DNA of 64,000 bases from Methylocystis sp. (GCA_020252485.1 JADCCX010000028.1:1-64000), one strand, 5' to 3'. Counted from the first letter of the stretch, positions 19,335 through 28,510 are shown. Made by a program: numbers and translations. The notes: generated from the sequence alone by a model not told the origin.

Positions 19335-20218
19335 TGACGGATGCGGCGATGGGGCGGCTGGAGCCTGCTGTCGCCGAAAGTCCGGCTCGCCGGGCCTTGC
19401 GCAAGCTGGCCCACCGCAAGGCCGCGATGGTGGCGCTTGTGGTGCTCGTCATCATCGCCCTGCTGGCGATCTTCGCGCCGCTGGTCGCTCCGCACGATCC
19501 CATCAAGCAGGGCTGGGCGAATGTGCGCAAGCCGCCCTCCGCGGCCTTCTGGTTCGGCACGGATGAGGTGGGCCGCGATCTTTTCTCACGCATCATCTAC
19601 GGCGCACGGGCCTCGTTGTCGGCGGGGGTCGTCTCCGTCACCATAGCGCTGCTGCTGGGCGTGCCGCTCGGATTGCTCGCCGGCTATCGCGGCGGCTGGG
19701 TCGACAGCATCATCAGCCGTTTCACCGATGCGATGCTGGCCTGTCCGTTCCTCATTCTGGCCATCGCGATGGCGGCCTTTCTAGGCCCCTCGCTGACCAA
19801 CGCGATGATCGCCATCGGCATTACGGCGATGCCGATCTTCATCCGCCTGACGCGCGGTCAGGTGATCTCGGTCAAGGTCGAGGATTACGTGGAAGCCGCG
19901 CGCTCGGTCGGCGACACGCCGTTCCAGATCGCGGTCCGGCACATCCTGCCCAATGTCGCTCCGCAGCTGCTGGTTCAGGCGACCCTGACGATCGCGACAG
20001 CCATCATCGCCGAGGCCGCCTTGAGCTTCCTCGGGCTTGGCCAGCAGCCGCCCCAGCCCTCCTGGGGCGCGATGCTGAATTCGGCGCAGCGCTTCCTGTC
20101 GAACGCGCCTTGGCTGGCGATCTTTCCAGGCGCGGCGATCTTCATCACGGTTCTCTCTTTCAACCTGCTGGGCGATGGCTTGCGCGATGCGCTCGATCCC
20201 CGCTCGAGCGAACGATAG
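19334..20218 (+). CDS. ABC transporter permease, DppC type
   Basis: This 294-residue partner permease starts with a cytoplasmic segment, then an N-terminal helix (MVALVVLVIIALLAIFAPLVAP), and the characteristic FWFGTDEVGRDLFSRIIYGARASL loop. The coupling loop is VEDYVEAARSVGDTPFQIAVRHILPNVAPQLL. Translational coupling with the DppB-type gene implies a heterodimer. No ATP-binding subunits are encoded after it, although dppD/dppF normally follow, so the energising subunits must be encoded elsewhere or shared. Confidence 0.94.
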   Translation: MTDAAMGRLEPAVAESPARRALRKLAHRKAAMVALVVLVIIALLAIFAPLVAPHDPIKQGWANVRKPPSAAFWFGTDEVGRDLFSRIIYGARASLSAGVVSVTIALLLGVPLGLLAGYRGGWVDSIISRFTDAMLACPFLILAIAMAAFLGPSLTNAMIAIGITAMPIFIRLTRGQVISVKVEDYVEAARSVGDTPFQIAVRHILPNVAPQLLVQATLTIATAIIAEAALSFLGLGQQPPQPSWGAMLNSAQRFLSNAPWLAIFPGAAIFITVLSFNLLGDGLRDALDPRSSER

Positions 20219-20282
20219 CCGGCGGCTCTTGCCGTCACGGCGCAAATGGGACTAACTCGGTCCGTTCATCGAGAAAGAAGCC

Positions 20283-21671
20283 ATGTCCGCACAGCTCAAA
20301 GCCGTTCTCGCCCATATCGACACCAACCTCGATGCCAGCCTGGAGCGTCTGTTCGGCCTGCTGCGTATCCCCTCCATATCGACCGACTCGAAATGGAAGG
20401 CGGATTGCGCCAAGGCCGCCGACTGGCTGAAGGCCGATCTCGAAACCTCCGGCTTCAAGGCATCGGTGCGGCCGACGCCCGGTCATCCCGTCGTGCTTGG
20501 CCATGCCAAGGGACCGGCTGATAAGCCGCACGTTCTGTTCTATGGCCATTACGACGTGCAGCCGGTCGATCCGCTGGAGTTGTGGGAAACGTCACCCTTC
20601 GAGCCTCGCCTCGTCGAGGTGAGCCGCGGCCGCAAGGTCATCGTCGCCCGGGGCGCCTGCGACGACAAGGGACAGGTCATGACCTTCCTCGAAGCCTGCC
20701 GCGCCTGGCACGCCGTCACCGGCTCGTTGCCGGTCGGCGTCACGGCGCTCGTCGAGGGCGAGGAGGAGACCGGCTCGACCCATCTGCCGGCTTTCGTCAA
20801 GGCCAATGCGAAAGAGCTGAAGGCCGACTTCGCCCTCGTCTGCGATACGGGCATGTGGGACCGCAAGACGCCGGCCATCACCACATCGCTGCGCGGAATC
20901 CTTTTTCAGGAGCTCGTCATCCGCTGCGCGGACCGCGATCTGCATTCGGGCAGTTTCGGCGGCGCGGCCGCCAACCCGGCGCATATTCTGGCGCGCATCA
21001 TCGCCTCGTTCCACAAGCCCAACGGCAAGATCGCCATTCCCGGCTTCTACGACGGCGTGAAGAACCTCCCCGCCAAAGTCAAGGCCGGGCTCGCCGATCT
21101 CGGGCTGACCGAGAAGGAGTTTCTCGGCGCCGTCGGCCTGAAATCCTCCGTCGGCGAAAAAGGCCGACTTCTGATCGAGCAGATCACGACGCGCCCGACC
21201 TGCGATGTGAACGGCATCTGGAGCGGCTACAACGGCCAGGGCACCAAGACCGTGATCGCGGCGGAAGCGCATTGCAAGGTCTCCTTCCGCCTTGTCGGCG
21301 AGCAGGACCCGGTAGCGATCCGCAAGGCGTTCCAGGCCTTTGTGAAGGCGCAGGTGCCGAAGGATTGCTCGGTGGAGTTCATCGATCATGGCGGCAGCCC
21401 TGCCATCCAGCTGCCCTGGGACAGCGCCGCGCTCAAGGCGGCGGAAGCGGCCCTGAAGCAGGAATGGGGCACGGCGCCCGCACTTGTCGGTTCGGGCGGC
21501 TCGATCCCCATTGTTGGCGATTTCAAGCGGACGCTCGGCCTCGATTCGCTGCTGGTCGGCTATGGTCTGGACGATGACCGGGTGCACAGCCCGAACGAGA
21601 AATATGATCTGTCGTCGTTCCACAAGGGCACCCGCAGCTGGGCGCGCATCCTTGCCGCGCTTGCAGCCTGA
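20283..21671 (+). CDS. M20 family dipeptidase
   Basis: This is a 462-residue cytosolic metallopeptidase of the M20 carnosinase/CNDP-like group. Metal ligands appear in FYGHYDVQPVD, VARGACDDKGQVM and VEGEEETGSTHL, and the lid has DRDLHSGSFGGAAANPAHIL. The C-terminal HSPNEKYDLSSFHKG motif is diagnostic. It would hydrolyse dipeptides imported by the upstream transporter, which lies 64 bases away on the same strand. It converges on the HAD gene with only 17 bases between stops. Confidence 0.93.
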   Translation: MSAQLKAVLAHIDTNLDASLERLFGLLRIPSISTDSKWKADCAKAADWLKADLETSGFKASVRPTPGHPVVLGHAKGPADKPHVLFYGHYDVQPVDPLELWETSPFEPRLVEVSRGRKVIVARGACDDKGQVMTFLEACRAWHAVTGSLPVGVTALVEGEEETGSTHLPAFVKANAKELKADFALVCDTGMWDRKTPAITTSLRGILFQELVIRCADRDLHSGSFGGAAANPAHILARIIASFHKPNGKIAIPGFYDGVKNLPAKVKAGLADLGLTEKEFLGAVGLKSSVGEKGRLLIEQITTRPTCDVNGIWSGYNGQGTKTVIAAEAHCKVSFRLVGEQDPVAIRKAFQAFVKAQVPKDCSVEFIDHGGSPAIQLPWDSAALKAAEAALKQEWGTAPALVGSGGSIPIVGDFKRTLGLDSLLVGYGLDDDRVHSPNEKYDLSSFHKGTRSWARILAALAA

Positions 21672-21688
21672 GGTATCCCTAGGAACGT

Positions 21689-22342
21689 TCAGACAAGCTC
21701 GCTCAGGCTTGCAATCACGCGATCCGGCGCCAGGTCCGCATATTCGTCCGGCATGCCGGTCCGGTTGACCCAGATTGCGGGAAGCCCGAAGGCCTTGCCG
21801 CCTGCAATGTCCCAGCGGTTGGACGAGACGAGGCAGACCTCTTCGGCCTGCATGGCGAGCTTACGAAGCAGCAGGCCGTAGGCATCCGGCACGGTCTTGA
21901 ACTGACCGATCTCGTCCACCGACACGATCACGTCGACGAAGGGGAGCACATCCGAGGCATTGGCAGCCCCTTCCGCCATGGCGGCGGTGCCGTTCGTGAA
22001 GATGGCGATCTGGTGCCCCATCAGCCTCAGCCGCGTCAGCGCCGGCAAGACATCGGGATAGGCCGCGAGCCGCCAATAGGCATCGAGCAAAGCAGGCCTG
22101 ATCGAGTTGTCGATGGAGGGGAAACGGCTTAAGGCATGGTCGAGGGCCTGCCCGGTCAGCGACCAGAAATTCTGGTAGCGGCCCATCAGCGTGCGTGTCC
22201 AGGAATACTCCAGCTGCTTCGCTCGCCAAAGCGCCGAAAAGGCATCCGCATCGGGCCCAATGGTCTCCCGATGCCGCGAGATCGCCGCATGGACATCGAA
22301 GAGCGTGCCATAGGCATCAAAGGCATAGGCGCGGATGGGCAT
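21689..22342 (-). CDS. Haloacid dehalogenase, type II (HAD superfamily)
   Basis: This 217-residue protein fits L-2-haloacid dehalogenases. The nucleophile Asp is in YAFDAYGTLFDV, motif II is IFTNGTAAM, the Lys is in QFKTVPDAYGLLL, and motif IV is CLVSSNRWDIAGGKAFGLPAIWVNR. These convert 2-haloacids to hydroxyacids, but the HAD family is broad and another small substrate is possible. The ATG at 22342 was preferred because AGGAA sits six bases before it. An ATG six bases further upstream would lie directly on the ribosome site. It is divergent from the aminotransferase gene across about 158 bases. Confidence 0.88.
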   Translation of the reverse strand: MPIRAYAFDAYGTLFDVHAAISRHRETIGPDADAFSALWRAKQLEYSWTRTLMGRYQNFWSLTGQALDHALSRFPSIDNSIRPALLDAYWRLAAYPDVLPALTRLRLMGHQIAIFTNGTAAMAEGAANASDVLPFVDVIVSVDEIGQFKTVPDAYGLLLRKLAMQAEEVCLVSSNRWDIAGGKAFGLPAIWVNRTGMPDEYADLAPDRVIASLSELV

Positions 22343-22500
22343 GGCCATTTCCTTTTTGCTGGAATCTGCCCGACGCTTCCGCCCGCGTCCACCACCAATC
22401 GGCAAAGTTGATCGACCGGATGAGAAAGCATCATCATCAGCAGTGTTGACCTTTTCGCCCTTGCGGCCTCGTATGGCAGGACGAGAAACAGGAGAGCGTT

Positions 22501-23370
22501 ATGGCGAACTGGTCCCAGACCTGGACCTTCCTGAATGGCAGCTGGAGCGAGGGGAACGTGCCGATCATGGGCGCGCGCTCGCACGGGGCTTGGCTGGCGT
22601 CGACAGTGTTCGATGGCGCACGGCTCTTCGAGGGCAAGGCGCCGGACCTCGCCCTCCACTGCGCCCGCGTGAACCGGTCGGCTCTGGCGCTTGGCCTGAA
22701 CCCGACGATGACCGCCGAGGCCATCGCCGATCTCACCCGCGAAGGCGTGAAGAAATTCGGCGGCGACAAGGCGCTCTATGTCAAGCCGATGTACTGGGGC
22801 GAAGGCGAGGGCGCCTCCACCATCCTGCCCGATCCGGATGACATCGGCTTCGCGCTCTGCCTCTTCGAAGCGCCGATGCCGGTTCCAGGCGGATTGTCGG
22901 TGACTTCGACGCGTTTTCGCAGGCCGACTTACGAATCGATGCCGACGGATTCCAAGGCCGGCTGCCTTTACCCCAACAATGCCAGGGCCTTGCGCGATGC
23001 CAAGTCCCGCGGCTTCGACAATGCGCTCGTCTGCGATGCGCTGGGCAATGTGGCCGAGACGGCAACGTCCAATGTCTTCATGGCCAAGGACGGCATCGTG
23101 CGCACGCCCGCCATCAACGGCACATTCCTCAATGGCATCACCCGCCAGCGCGTGATCAGGCTGCTGCGCGACGATGGCGTCACGGTCGACGAAACGACGC
23201 TCAGCTATCAGGATTTCCTCAATGCCGACGAGATCTTCATCTCCGGCAATTACTCGAAGGTGATGCCGGTTCTCAGGATCGATGACCGCATGCTCCAGCC
23301 CGGGCCGTTCTACACCAAGGCCCGCAAGCTTTATTGGGCCTATGCTCACCAGTCCGGCGGTCTCGCCTGA
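22501..23370 (+). CDS. Branched-chain-amino-acid-type aminotransferase (PLP fold type IV)
   Basis: This 289-residue enzyme is of the IlvE/D-amino-acid transaminase fold. The PLP lysine lies in PTDSKAGCLYPNNARAL. ALVCDALGNVAETATSNVFMAKDG and INGTFLNGITRQRVI are the usual phosphate-cup signatures. It probably exchanges the amino group between branched-chain amino acids and 2-oxoglutarate, but the family also includes 4-amino-4-deoxychorismate lyases and D-amino acid transaminases. The ribosome site CAGGAG precedes the ATG. Its stop overlaps the start of the PaiB-like gene by one base. Confidence 0.88.
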   Translation: MANWSQTWTFLNGSWSEGNVPIMGARSHGAWLASTVFDGARLFEGKAPDLALHCARVNRSALALGLNPTMTAEAIADLTREGVKKFGGDKALYVKPMYWGEGEGASTILPDPDDIGFALCLFEAPMPVPGGLSVTSTRFRRPTYESMPTDSKAGCLYPNNARALRDAKSRGFDNALVCDALGNVAETATSNVFMAKDGIVRTPAINGTFLNGITRQRVIRLLRDDGVTVDETTLSYQDFLNADEIFISGNYSKVMPVLRIDDRMLQPGPFYTKARKLYWAYAHQSGGLA

Positions 23371-24029
23371 TGTATTCCCGCGCCGAGGCGAAAGAGGAGC
23401 GGACGGAGGTTCTCCACAAGGCGATCCGGGATATCCGGCTCGGCACGCTGATCGTCGCCGATAACGATGGCGCGCCGCAGGCGGCGCATGTGCCCTTCGT
23501 GCTCAAGGCGGAAAACGAAGCATCGCTCGAATGCCATGTGGCGCGCGCCAACCCGATCTGGAAGCTGATGACCGAGCCGCGGCAGGCGCTCGTCATCTTT
23601 CAGGGACCGCAGGCCTATGTCCGGCCCGGATGGTATCCCGCCAAGCAGGAGCACGGCAAGGTTGTGCCGACCTGGAGCTATGTCTCCATTCACGCACGCG
23701 GCCTCGCCTCCACCATGGATATCCCCATGCTGCTTGCCCATGTGCGCGAGGTGACGGATCAGCTTGAGGGCGGCCAGCCGGTTCCCTGGTCCGTCGATGA
23801 TGCGCCGGCAGGCTACATTGAGGCGCTGGCGCGCGGCATTGTCGGCCTGCGTATTCCTCTCGTCTCGCTGGAGGGAGTCTGGAAACTCAACCAGCACCGC
23901 AGCGAGGCGGACCGCGAAGGGATGATTGCCGGGCTTGATGAGAGAGGCGATGCGGATTCCGTGGAACTCGCCGTGATCATGCGCCAGATCGAAGAGGCTA
24001 AGCGCGCCGAAACGCCTGCCCGCGACTGA
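23370..24029 (+). CDS. FMN-binding PaiB-like protein
   Basis: This 219-residue protein of the PaiB family is a split-barrel flavin-binding fold described as a negative regulator in Bacillus. Family features are the MYSRAEAKEER start, RDIRLGTLIVAD, AAHVPFVL, HVARANPIWKLM, VIFQGPQAYVRPGWYPAKQEHGKVVPTWSYVSIHARG and GVWKLNQHRSEADREGM. Expression is coupled to the aminotransferase through TGATG. Its stop abuts the stop of the convergent hydroxypyruvate-isomerase-like gene with no base between (TGATCA). Its role here is unknown. Confidence 0.88.
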   Translation: MYSRAEAKEERTEVLHKAIRDIRLGTLIVADNDGAPQAAHVPFVLKAENEASLECHVARANPIWKLMTEPRQALVIFQGPQAYVRPGWYPAKQEHGKVVPTWSYVSIHARGLASTMDIPMLLAHVREVTDQLEGGQPVPWSVDDAPAGYIEALARGIVGLRIPLVSLEGVWKLNQHRSEADREGMIAGLDERGDADSVELAVIMRQIEEAKRAETPARD

Positions 24030-24803
24030 TCAGGTCAGCGCCTTCATCCAGCCAAGGCCATCCTCGGTTTTGCCGCGCGGCTTGTATTCGCAGCCGATGT
24101 AGCCCTTGTACCCGAGGCGCTGCAGCGTATCGAAGACATGCTCGAAATTGATTTCGCCCTCATCGGGTTCATGGCGCGAGGGAACGGCCGCGATCTGGAC
24201 ATGGCCGATGATGTCGAAATGACGCTCCAGCCGCTTCGTCACGTCACCCTCCATGATCTGCACATGGTAGACGTCGAACATGAGCTTGAGGGCGGGGTGG
24301 CCGATCTCGCGGATCATCGCGGCGACCTCATCCGAGCGGCTGATGAAATAGCCTGGCCTGTCGCGGCTGTTCAGCGGTTCGCTCACGATCGTCCGGCCGG
24401 ACTTTGCGGCCTCCTCGGCCGCCCAGGCCATATTGGCCATATAGGCGCGGCGCGCCTTCTTGCGATCCGCCTCCGCGACCATGCCCGCCATCACATGGAT
24501 CGTCGGCACGTCGAGCGCCCGGGCGTAGCGCAGGGCCTGTTTGACGCCAGCGCGAAATTCGGCGCGCCGCTTTGGATCGCAGGCGAGCCCCCAATCGCCA
24601 GTGGCCAGGTCGCCCGGCGCGGTATTGATCCCGGTGAGGCGCACGCCAGCCTTGTTCAGCGCCTGGCGCAGGACAGGCATGGGGTACTCGTAGGGGAAGT
24701 GGCATTCCACCGCCGGGAAGCCGGCCCGGGCCGCAGCTGCGATGCGCTCCAGAAAGGGGCGCTCCATGAACATGAAGGAGATATTGGCGGAGAGGTGGAG
24801 CAT
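24030..24803 (-). CDS. Hydroxypyruvate isomerase / 2-oxo-tetronate isomerase-like TIM barrel
   Basis: This 257-residue member of the xylose-isomerase-like TIM-barrel superfamily is closest in pattern to Hyi/OtnI. LSANISFMFMERPFLERIAAAARAGFPAVECHFPYEYP and INTAPGDLATGDWGLACDP are typical. SEPLNSRDRPGYFISRSDEV, MFDVYHVQIMEGD and HVQIAAVPSRHEPDEGEINF carry the metal ligands and catalytic acids. It would interconvert hydroxypyruvate with tartronate semialdehyde or a homologous tetrose acid. It is the last gene of the five-gene sugar operon, 42 bases after the Gfo/Idh/MocA gene. Confidence 0.88.
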   Translation of the reverse strand: MLHLSANISFMFMERPFLERIAAAARAGFPAVECHFPYEYPMPVLRQALNKAGVRLTGINTAPGDLATGDWGLACDPKRRAEFRAGVKQALRYARALDVPTIHVMAGMVAEADRKKARRAYMANMAWAAEEAAKSGRTIVSEPLNSRDRPGYFISRSDEVAAMIREIGHPALKLMFDVYHVQIMEGDVTKRLERHFDIIGHVQIAAVPSRHEPDEGEINFEHVFDTLQRLGYKGYIGCEYKPRGKTEDGLGWMKALT

Positions 24804-24845
24804 CGGCGCGAATTCTCATTGCTTGCGAAGCCCAAGCGTAAGCTT

Positions 24846-25955
24846 TCAGAAAGCCAAAGCAACCGCCTTGCCGGTCTTGGCGGATTTCTCCGCTGCCAGA
24901 CCGATCAGGACGGCCTTCAGGCCATCGTCCAGCGTCACCTCGACAGGCGCTCCCTTCAGCACGGCCTTGTTGAATCCGAGATGCTGGTAATAGGTCGAGC
25001 CGTGGTGATCGCCCGCCTTGAGGATCGCCTCATCGACATGCACCGCCGAGCGCTTGGGGCCTTTCGGCTTTCTGGGGCTGATTTCGATTTCCGAATGGCG
25101 TTCCTCGCCGCCCGGCCAGAAGCGCGCCGGCCCGGGAATGAAGATCTCCGCGCGGCCCTTCCCACCGGTCGCCGTGATGATCTCCTGCCAGTAGGAGCCC
25201 TCGGCGAACATGCAGAGGTCAAGCAGCGCGCGCTTGCCGCTGCGAAAATCCACGATGACATAGGCGTTGTCGAGAATGTCGGGCTTCTCTCCGCCGTAGC
25301 TCTCATCCTGGTGGTTCACATCCATCGCCCCGGAGGCGAAAACCCGGATCGGCTCATCCTGCATGATCAGCCGCATCAGATCGAAAAAATGGCAGCATTT
25401 CTCCACCAGCGTGCCGCCGGTGCGGCGCGAAAAGCGGTTCCAGTCGCCGACCTTTGGCAGGAAGGGGAAGCGATGCTCGCGGATCGCCAGCATCTGCAGG
25501 CCGCCGACCTTGCCCTTGCGGATCGCGCCGAGCAATTCCTGCACCGGCGGCATGTAGCGATACTCCATCGCCACCCAGATCGGGGCTTTATGCGCCGCGC
25601 CCGCCTTCGCGAGCGTCGTGCAATCCTTCTCGGACGTGCAGACAGGCTTTTCGACCAGCACCGGCAGGGATCGCTTCGCTGCGAAGATATCCTTGAGGAT
25701 CGCCATATGCGTATCGTTCGGGCTCGCGATCACCAGCGCATCGACCTCGCCCTTGTCGAGCAGGTCGCGGTGGTTCCTGTAGATGGCAGGAGGCTTGCCC
25801 ATTGCCGACTGGACCGCGCGGGCGCTCTCGTTGCGCGATCCGACATCGGGATCGGAGATCGCCGTCACCGTCGCGCCCTTCACAAGCGCGAGGTTCCGCA
25901 CATGCTCGCGGCCCATCATGCCGGCCCCGATCAGGCCATAGCGAAGCTTCGTCAT
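24846..25955 (-). CDS. Gfo/Idh/MocA family oxidoreductase
   Basis: This 369-residue protein has an NAD(P)-binding Rossmann domain (RYGLIGAGMMGREHV), the ASPNDTHM turn and VEKPVCTSEKDC, where the Lys-Pro pair is the family's catalytic-site signature. WVAMEYRYMPPVQ follows, and the His in VEKCCHFFDLMRLI occupies the usual position. Such enzymes oxidise or reduce hydroxyls of sugars, inositols or their glycosides. The gene lies nine bases after the isomerase-like gene in the same operon, which implies a sugar substrate handled upstream of, or alongside, the isomerase-kinase-aldolase steps. Confidence 0.9.
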   Translation of the reverse strand: MTKLRYGLIGAGMMGREHVRNLALVKGATVTAISDPDVGSRNESARAVQSAMGKPPAIYRNHRDLLDKGEVDALVIASPNDTHMAILKDIFAAKRSLPVLVEKPVCTSEKDCTTLAKAGAAHKAPIWVAMEYRYMPPVQELLGAIRKGKVGGLQMLAIREHRFPFLPKVGDWNRFSRRTGGTLVEKCCHFFDLMRLIMQDEPIRVFASGAMDVNHQDESYGGEKPDILDNAYVIVDFRSGKRALLDLCMFAEGSYWQEIITATGGKGRAEIFIPGPARFWPGGEERHSEIEISPRKPKGPKRSAVHVDEAILKAGDHHGSTYYQHLGFNKAVLKGAPVEVTLDDGLKAVLIGLAAEKSAKTGKAVALAF

Positions 25956-25964
25956 CTGTTCCTC

Positions 25965-27383
25965 TTACGCCAGCGCACGCACCGGCAGGCCAAGCGCTGC
26001 TCCCAGCGCGGCGATGGCGCCCAAATGGTCGCCATAAACCATGGCGACATGGTGCTCGTAAGCCCCGCCGATCAAGCCGTCGCGGGCCTTCGCGGCCGAT
26101 GCATCGAGCCTCACCACGCCGCTCGTGCCGGTGAAGCTGAGCGGACGCTGCACCACCTCCCCACTGGCGATCATCAGATGCGGCTCGTTGTTGGCCTGGC
26201 TCAGCCGGGCGATGGTGATGCGGCCGGCCTTAAGTGGGAACTGATAGAGGAGCGGCATCTTCCGGTTCGAATGGATCTGCGCTTCCGGCGCATAGGCGGG
26301 GTCTTGCATGGAGAGCGGCGCCGATCCGCAATGCCAGAAGACGGAGGTATCGTCCGCCCCGTCCATATCGACGATATCAACGAGCCAGGAAGGCTCGCCC
26401 GCGATTTCCTGCAGCATCAGGGCGGTGACGGCGCCATAGACATCCGCCTCGCAGGCGGCCGGCACGCCGGAGCCATTCATCATGCCCATCGGGCCGCAGA
26501 TGGCGCAGCCGTATTCCGTGAACATCTCCGGCCAGCAGCGCACCGCGAAGGCGGAGAGGCCTTTCTCCGCTTTAAGCGAAGCGAGGCCCTCGAACAGCGT
26601 CAGCGATTTGGCGAGTTGAGCTTGATCGACGGCGTCGATGCCTCGCAGGGTTTCCACCTCGCGCCGGCGTTGTGCGGTGGTCGCCAACGGCGTGGCGGCC
26701 GCCCGCTCGAACAGGTTGCCGAGCGCGATGCGGTCGATGCTGATTCCCGTCAGCTCTCCCAGCGTCGTCCCGTCGAACCGGCAGGTGTCGAACCCGGCAG
26801 GGTGCTCGCCGATCAGGCCGATGCGCCGGCCTTTCAGGCCAGCGAGCACCGCCGTCGCGCGCGCGGCATCCGCCTGCGAGGGCGTCACGCCCGCCTTGCC
26901 GGAATTGTCCGCTTGATCGTGCTTCGCGGCCCATTTCCGCGGGTCCTTCTCTGCCAGAGGCAAATCCGGCGATTGATAGAGATAGGTATAGGATAGGCCC
27001 GCCCGGCCCAGCGCATGGCCTGCAAGATTGAGGCCGCAGAAGGAATTGAGCCGCAGCCGCCCGCCGCTGCGCGGTTCGGGGAACGCCCAGATCGCCAGCG
27101 GCCGGGGAATGACCCGCGCCAGCTCAAGCGTCATCGATGCATCGGTGAAGGTGACCTGCAACAGGAGCAGGTCATCGATCGCCTCGTCGACCAGCGCCGC
27201 AGCGGCCTGACGCGCCGCATCGGCATCGAACAGCAGGTTGCGCGGCCCCACCGTGACGATGCCGGCCTCGTCCAGGCGGGCGAAGGCCCTGGCCGCCATC
27301 TCCTCGGCATAGGGCACATCGAAGGTCGGGCGCGCGAGCGCCAGCACGCCGAGACGTTGTCCGGTCGGAGCCATCGCCGTCAT
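25965..27383 (-). CDS. L-fucose/L-arabinose isomerase-like protein
   Basis: This 472-residue protein of the FucI/AraA superfamily is shorter than E. coli FucI (591). Toward the C-terminus, GVPAACEADVYGAVTALML carries a likely metal-binding Glu, LVDIVDMDGADDTSVFWHCG a likely Asp, and YEHHVAMVYGDHL a likely His, matching the family's Glu-Asp-His metal set. It probably isomerises an aldose to a ketose. The ATG at 27383 overlaps the aldolase stop by four bases (ATGA). An internal ATG nine bases later is an alternative. Between kinase/aldolase and oxidoreductase genes, it is the natural first enzyme of an isomerase-kinase-aldolase route. Substrate unknown. Confidence 0.85.
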   Translation of the reverse strand: MTAMAPTGQRLGVLALARPTFDVPYAEEMAARAFARLDEAGIVTVGPRNLLFDADAARQAAAALVDEAIDDLLLLQVTFTDASMTLELARVIPRPLAIWAFPEPRSGGRLRLNSFCGLNLAGHALGRAGLSYTYLYQSPDLPLAEKDPRKWAAKHDQADNSGKAGVTPSQADAARATAVLAGLKGRRIGLIGEHPAGFDTCRFDGTTLGELTGISIDRIALGNLFERAAATPLATTAQRRREVETLRGIDAVDQAQLAKSLTLFEGLASLKAEKGLSAFAVRCWPEMFTEYGCAICGPMGMMNGSGVPAACEADVYGAVTALMLQEIAGEPSWLVDIVDMDGADDTSVFWHCGSAPLSMQDPAYAPEAQIHSNRKMPLLYQFPLKAGRITIARLSQANNEPHLMIASGEVVQRPLSFTGTSGVVRLDASAAKARDGLIGGAYEHHVAMVYGDHLGAIAALGAALGLPVRALA

Positions 27384-28510
27384 TTGCCAAACCCGCTGTA
27401 ATGATTGCGGAAGCTGGCATCCTCGTGCGGCACCGAAGGCATGCCCCCGAAGAGCGGATGCTTGGGCCACGGCGTCGCCTTGGCGTCGGTCAGCCGGTTC
27501 AGATCCTGCATGTAGGGGACGCTCTCACGGCGCAGATCATCCCGGATCGCATCCCAATCCGGAAAATGCCGGAAGGGCTTCAGCCAGATGGCGCGGCCTG
27601 CGAGATAGCCGCTGGCGCCGGCCGCATAAGCATGTTCCAGCACCTTGCGGAATTCCTCCATGCCGGCCCCGGCCGAAAGCATGACCCAGGGGCGGCCGGC
27701 GAGTTTGCCCATCTCGTTGAAGAGCTTCTGCACCTTGGCCGCGCCTTCTCCGGCGACGCCTGGAACATGTTTGGCCGGGATCGGGCTTTCGAGCTTGAAG
27801 ATGTCGATCCCGAAATTCGCCGGCGCGAAGGCGTGCACGCTTTCCAGCACATGGTCGGCGTGCTTGGCGCTCATTTCGATATAGTCCTTCGTCTGGTTCA
27901 CCTCACCCGGAAGGGGGTAGACCAGCAATTCGAAGAGATAGGGAATGTCGTATTTCGCGCAGGCCGCACCGATGCGTTCGGCGAAATCCTTCTGCTTCAT
28001 GCGGACCGAGGGGCTCGCATCCGGCCGATACCAGGCAAGCACCTTCACGGCGTCGCCGCCCGCCCGCTTGATCTTCTCGACCGACCAATGGTCGATCTCG
28101 CTGGAGAGCCTGCCGCCCTTCACCTCCGTGAAGATCGAATCCTCGAGCGTGACGATCAGGCCCTTGGTGGGCGAGAGAAGCCGCATGCCGCGCGGCAGGG
28201 CGAAATGCGGATCGAGCAGCATGGCCGAGCTTTCCGCTTGCAACTCCTCGACGAGCATCAGCTTGAATCCGGCGACGTCCTCATAGGGCGCTTCCGGCAG
28301 GCCGCGTTTTTCCTTGATCGGATTCTTGATTGGCGGACGCTGGTCGACGGCCGTCATCTTGAACAGGCCTTGCGCATCGGCCATCCGGCGCATGCCCCAG
28401 AGCTTGCCGGGCGACAGGGTTCTTTCGACGGGCGTGATGGCCTTTGCGGGTTTGAGGACGGGAGCGGTTTTTCCGGTGCGGCCTGTTTTCGTGCTGCTCT
28501 TCTTGGCCAT
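27380..28510 (-). CDS. Class I aldolase of the LacD/YihT type with a basic N-terminal extension
   Basis: This 376-residue aldolase belongs to the tagatose-1,6-bisphosphate (LacD) / sulfofructose-1-phosphate (YihT) family. Recognisable pieces are the DQRPPIKNP loop, GGDAVKVLAWYRPDA, the probable Schiff-base Lys in DIFKLESPI, and PWVMLSAGAG followed by AGASGYLAGRAIW. It would cleave a ketose phosphate to dihydroxyacetone phosphate plus an aldehyde. E. coli YihT is about 292 residues. The excess is partly a Lys/Thr-rich extension at residues 1-35 (KKSSTKTGRTGKTAP). The start overlaps the kinase stop by one base and the stop overlaps the isomerase start. Confidence 0.87.
   Translation of the reverse strand: MAKKSSTKTGRTGKTAPVLKPAKAITPVERTLSPGKLWGMRRMADAQGLFKMTAVDQRPPIKNPIKEKRGLPEAPYEDVAGFKLMLVEELQAESSAMLLDPHFALPRGMRLLSPTKGLIVTLEDSIFTEVKGGRLSSEIDHWSVEKIKRAGGDAVKVLAWYRPDASPSVRMKQKDFAERIGAACAKYDIPYLFELLVYPLPGEVNQTKDYIEMSAKHADHVLESVHAFAPANFGIDIFKLESPIPAKHVPGVAGEGAAKVQKLFNEMGKLAGRPWVMLSAGAGMEEFRKVLEHAYAAGASGYLAGRAIWLKPFRHFPDWDAIRDDLRRESVPYMQDLNRLTDAKATPWPKHPLFGGMPSVPHEDASFRNHYSGFGK

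Noticed and set aside
24138-26996. Open frame of 952 codons antisense to the sugar operon
   Set aside because: It spans three genes with clear enzyme motifs on the other strand and has no motif of its own.
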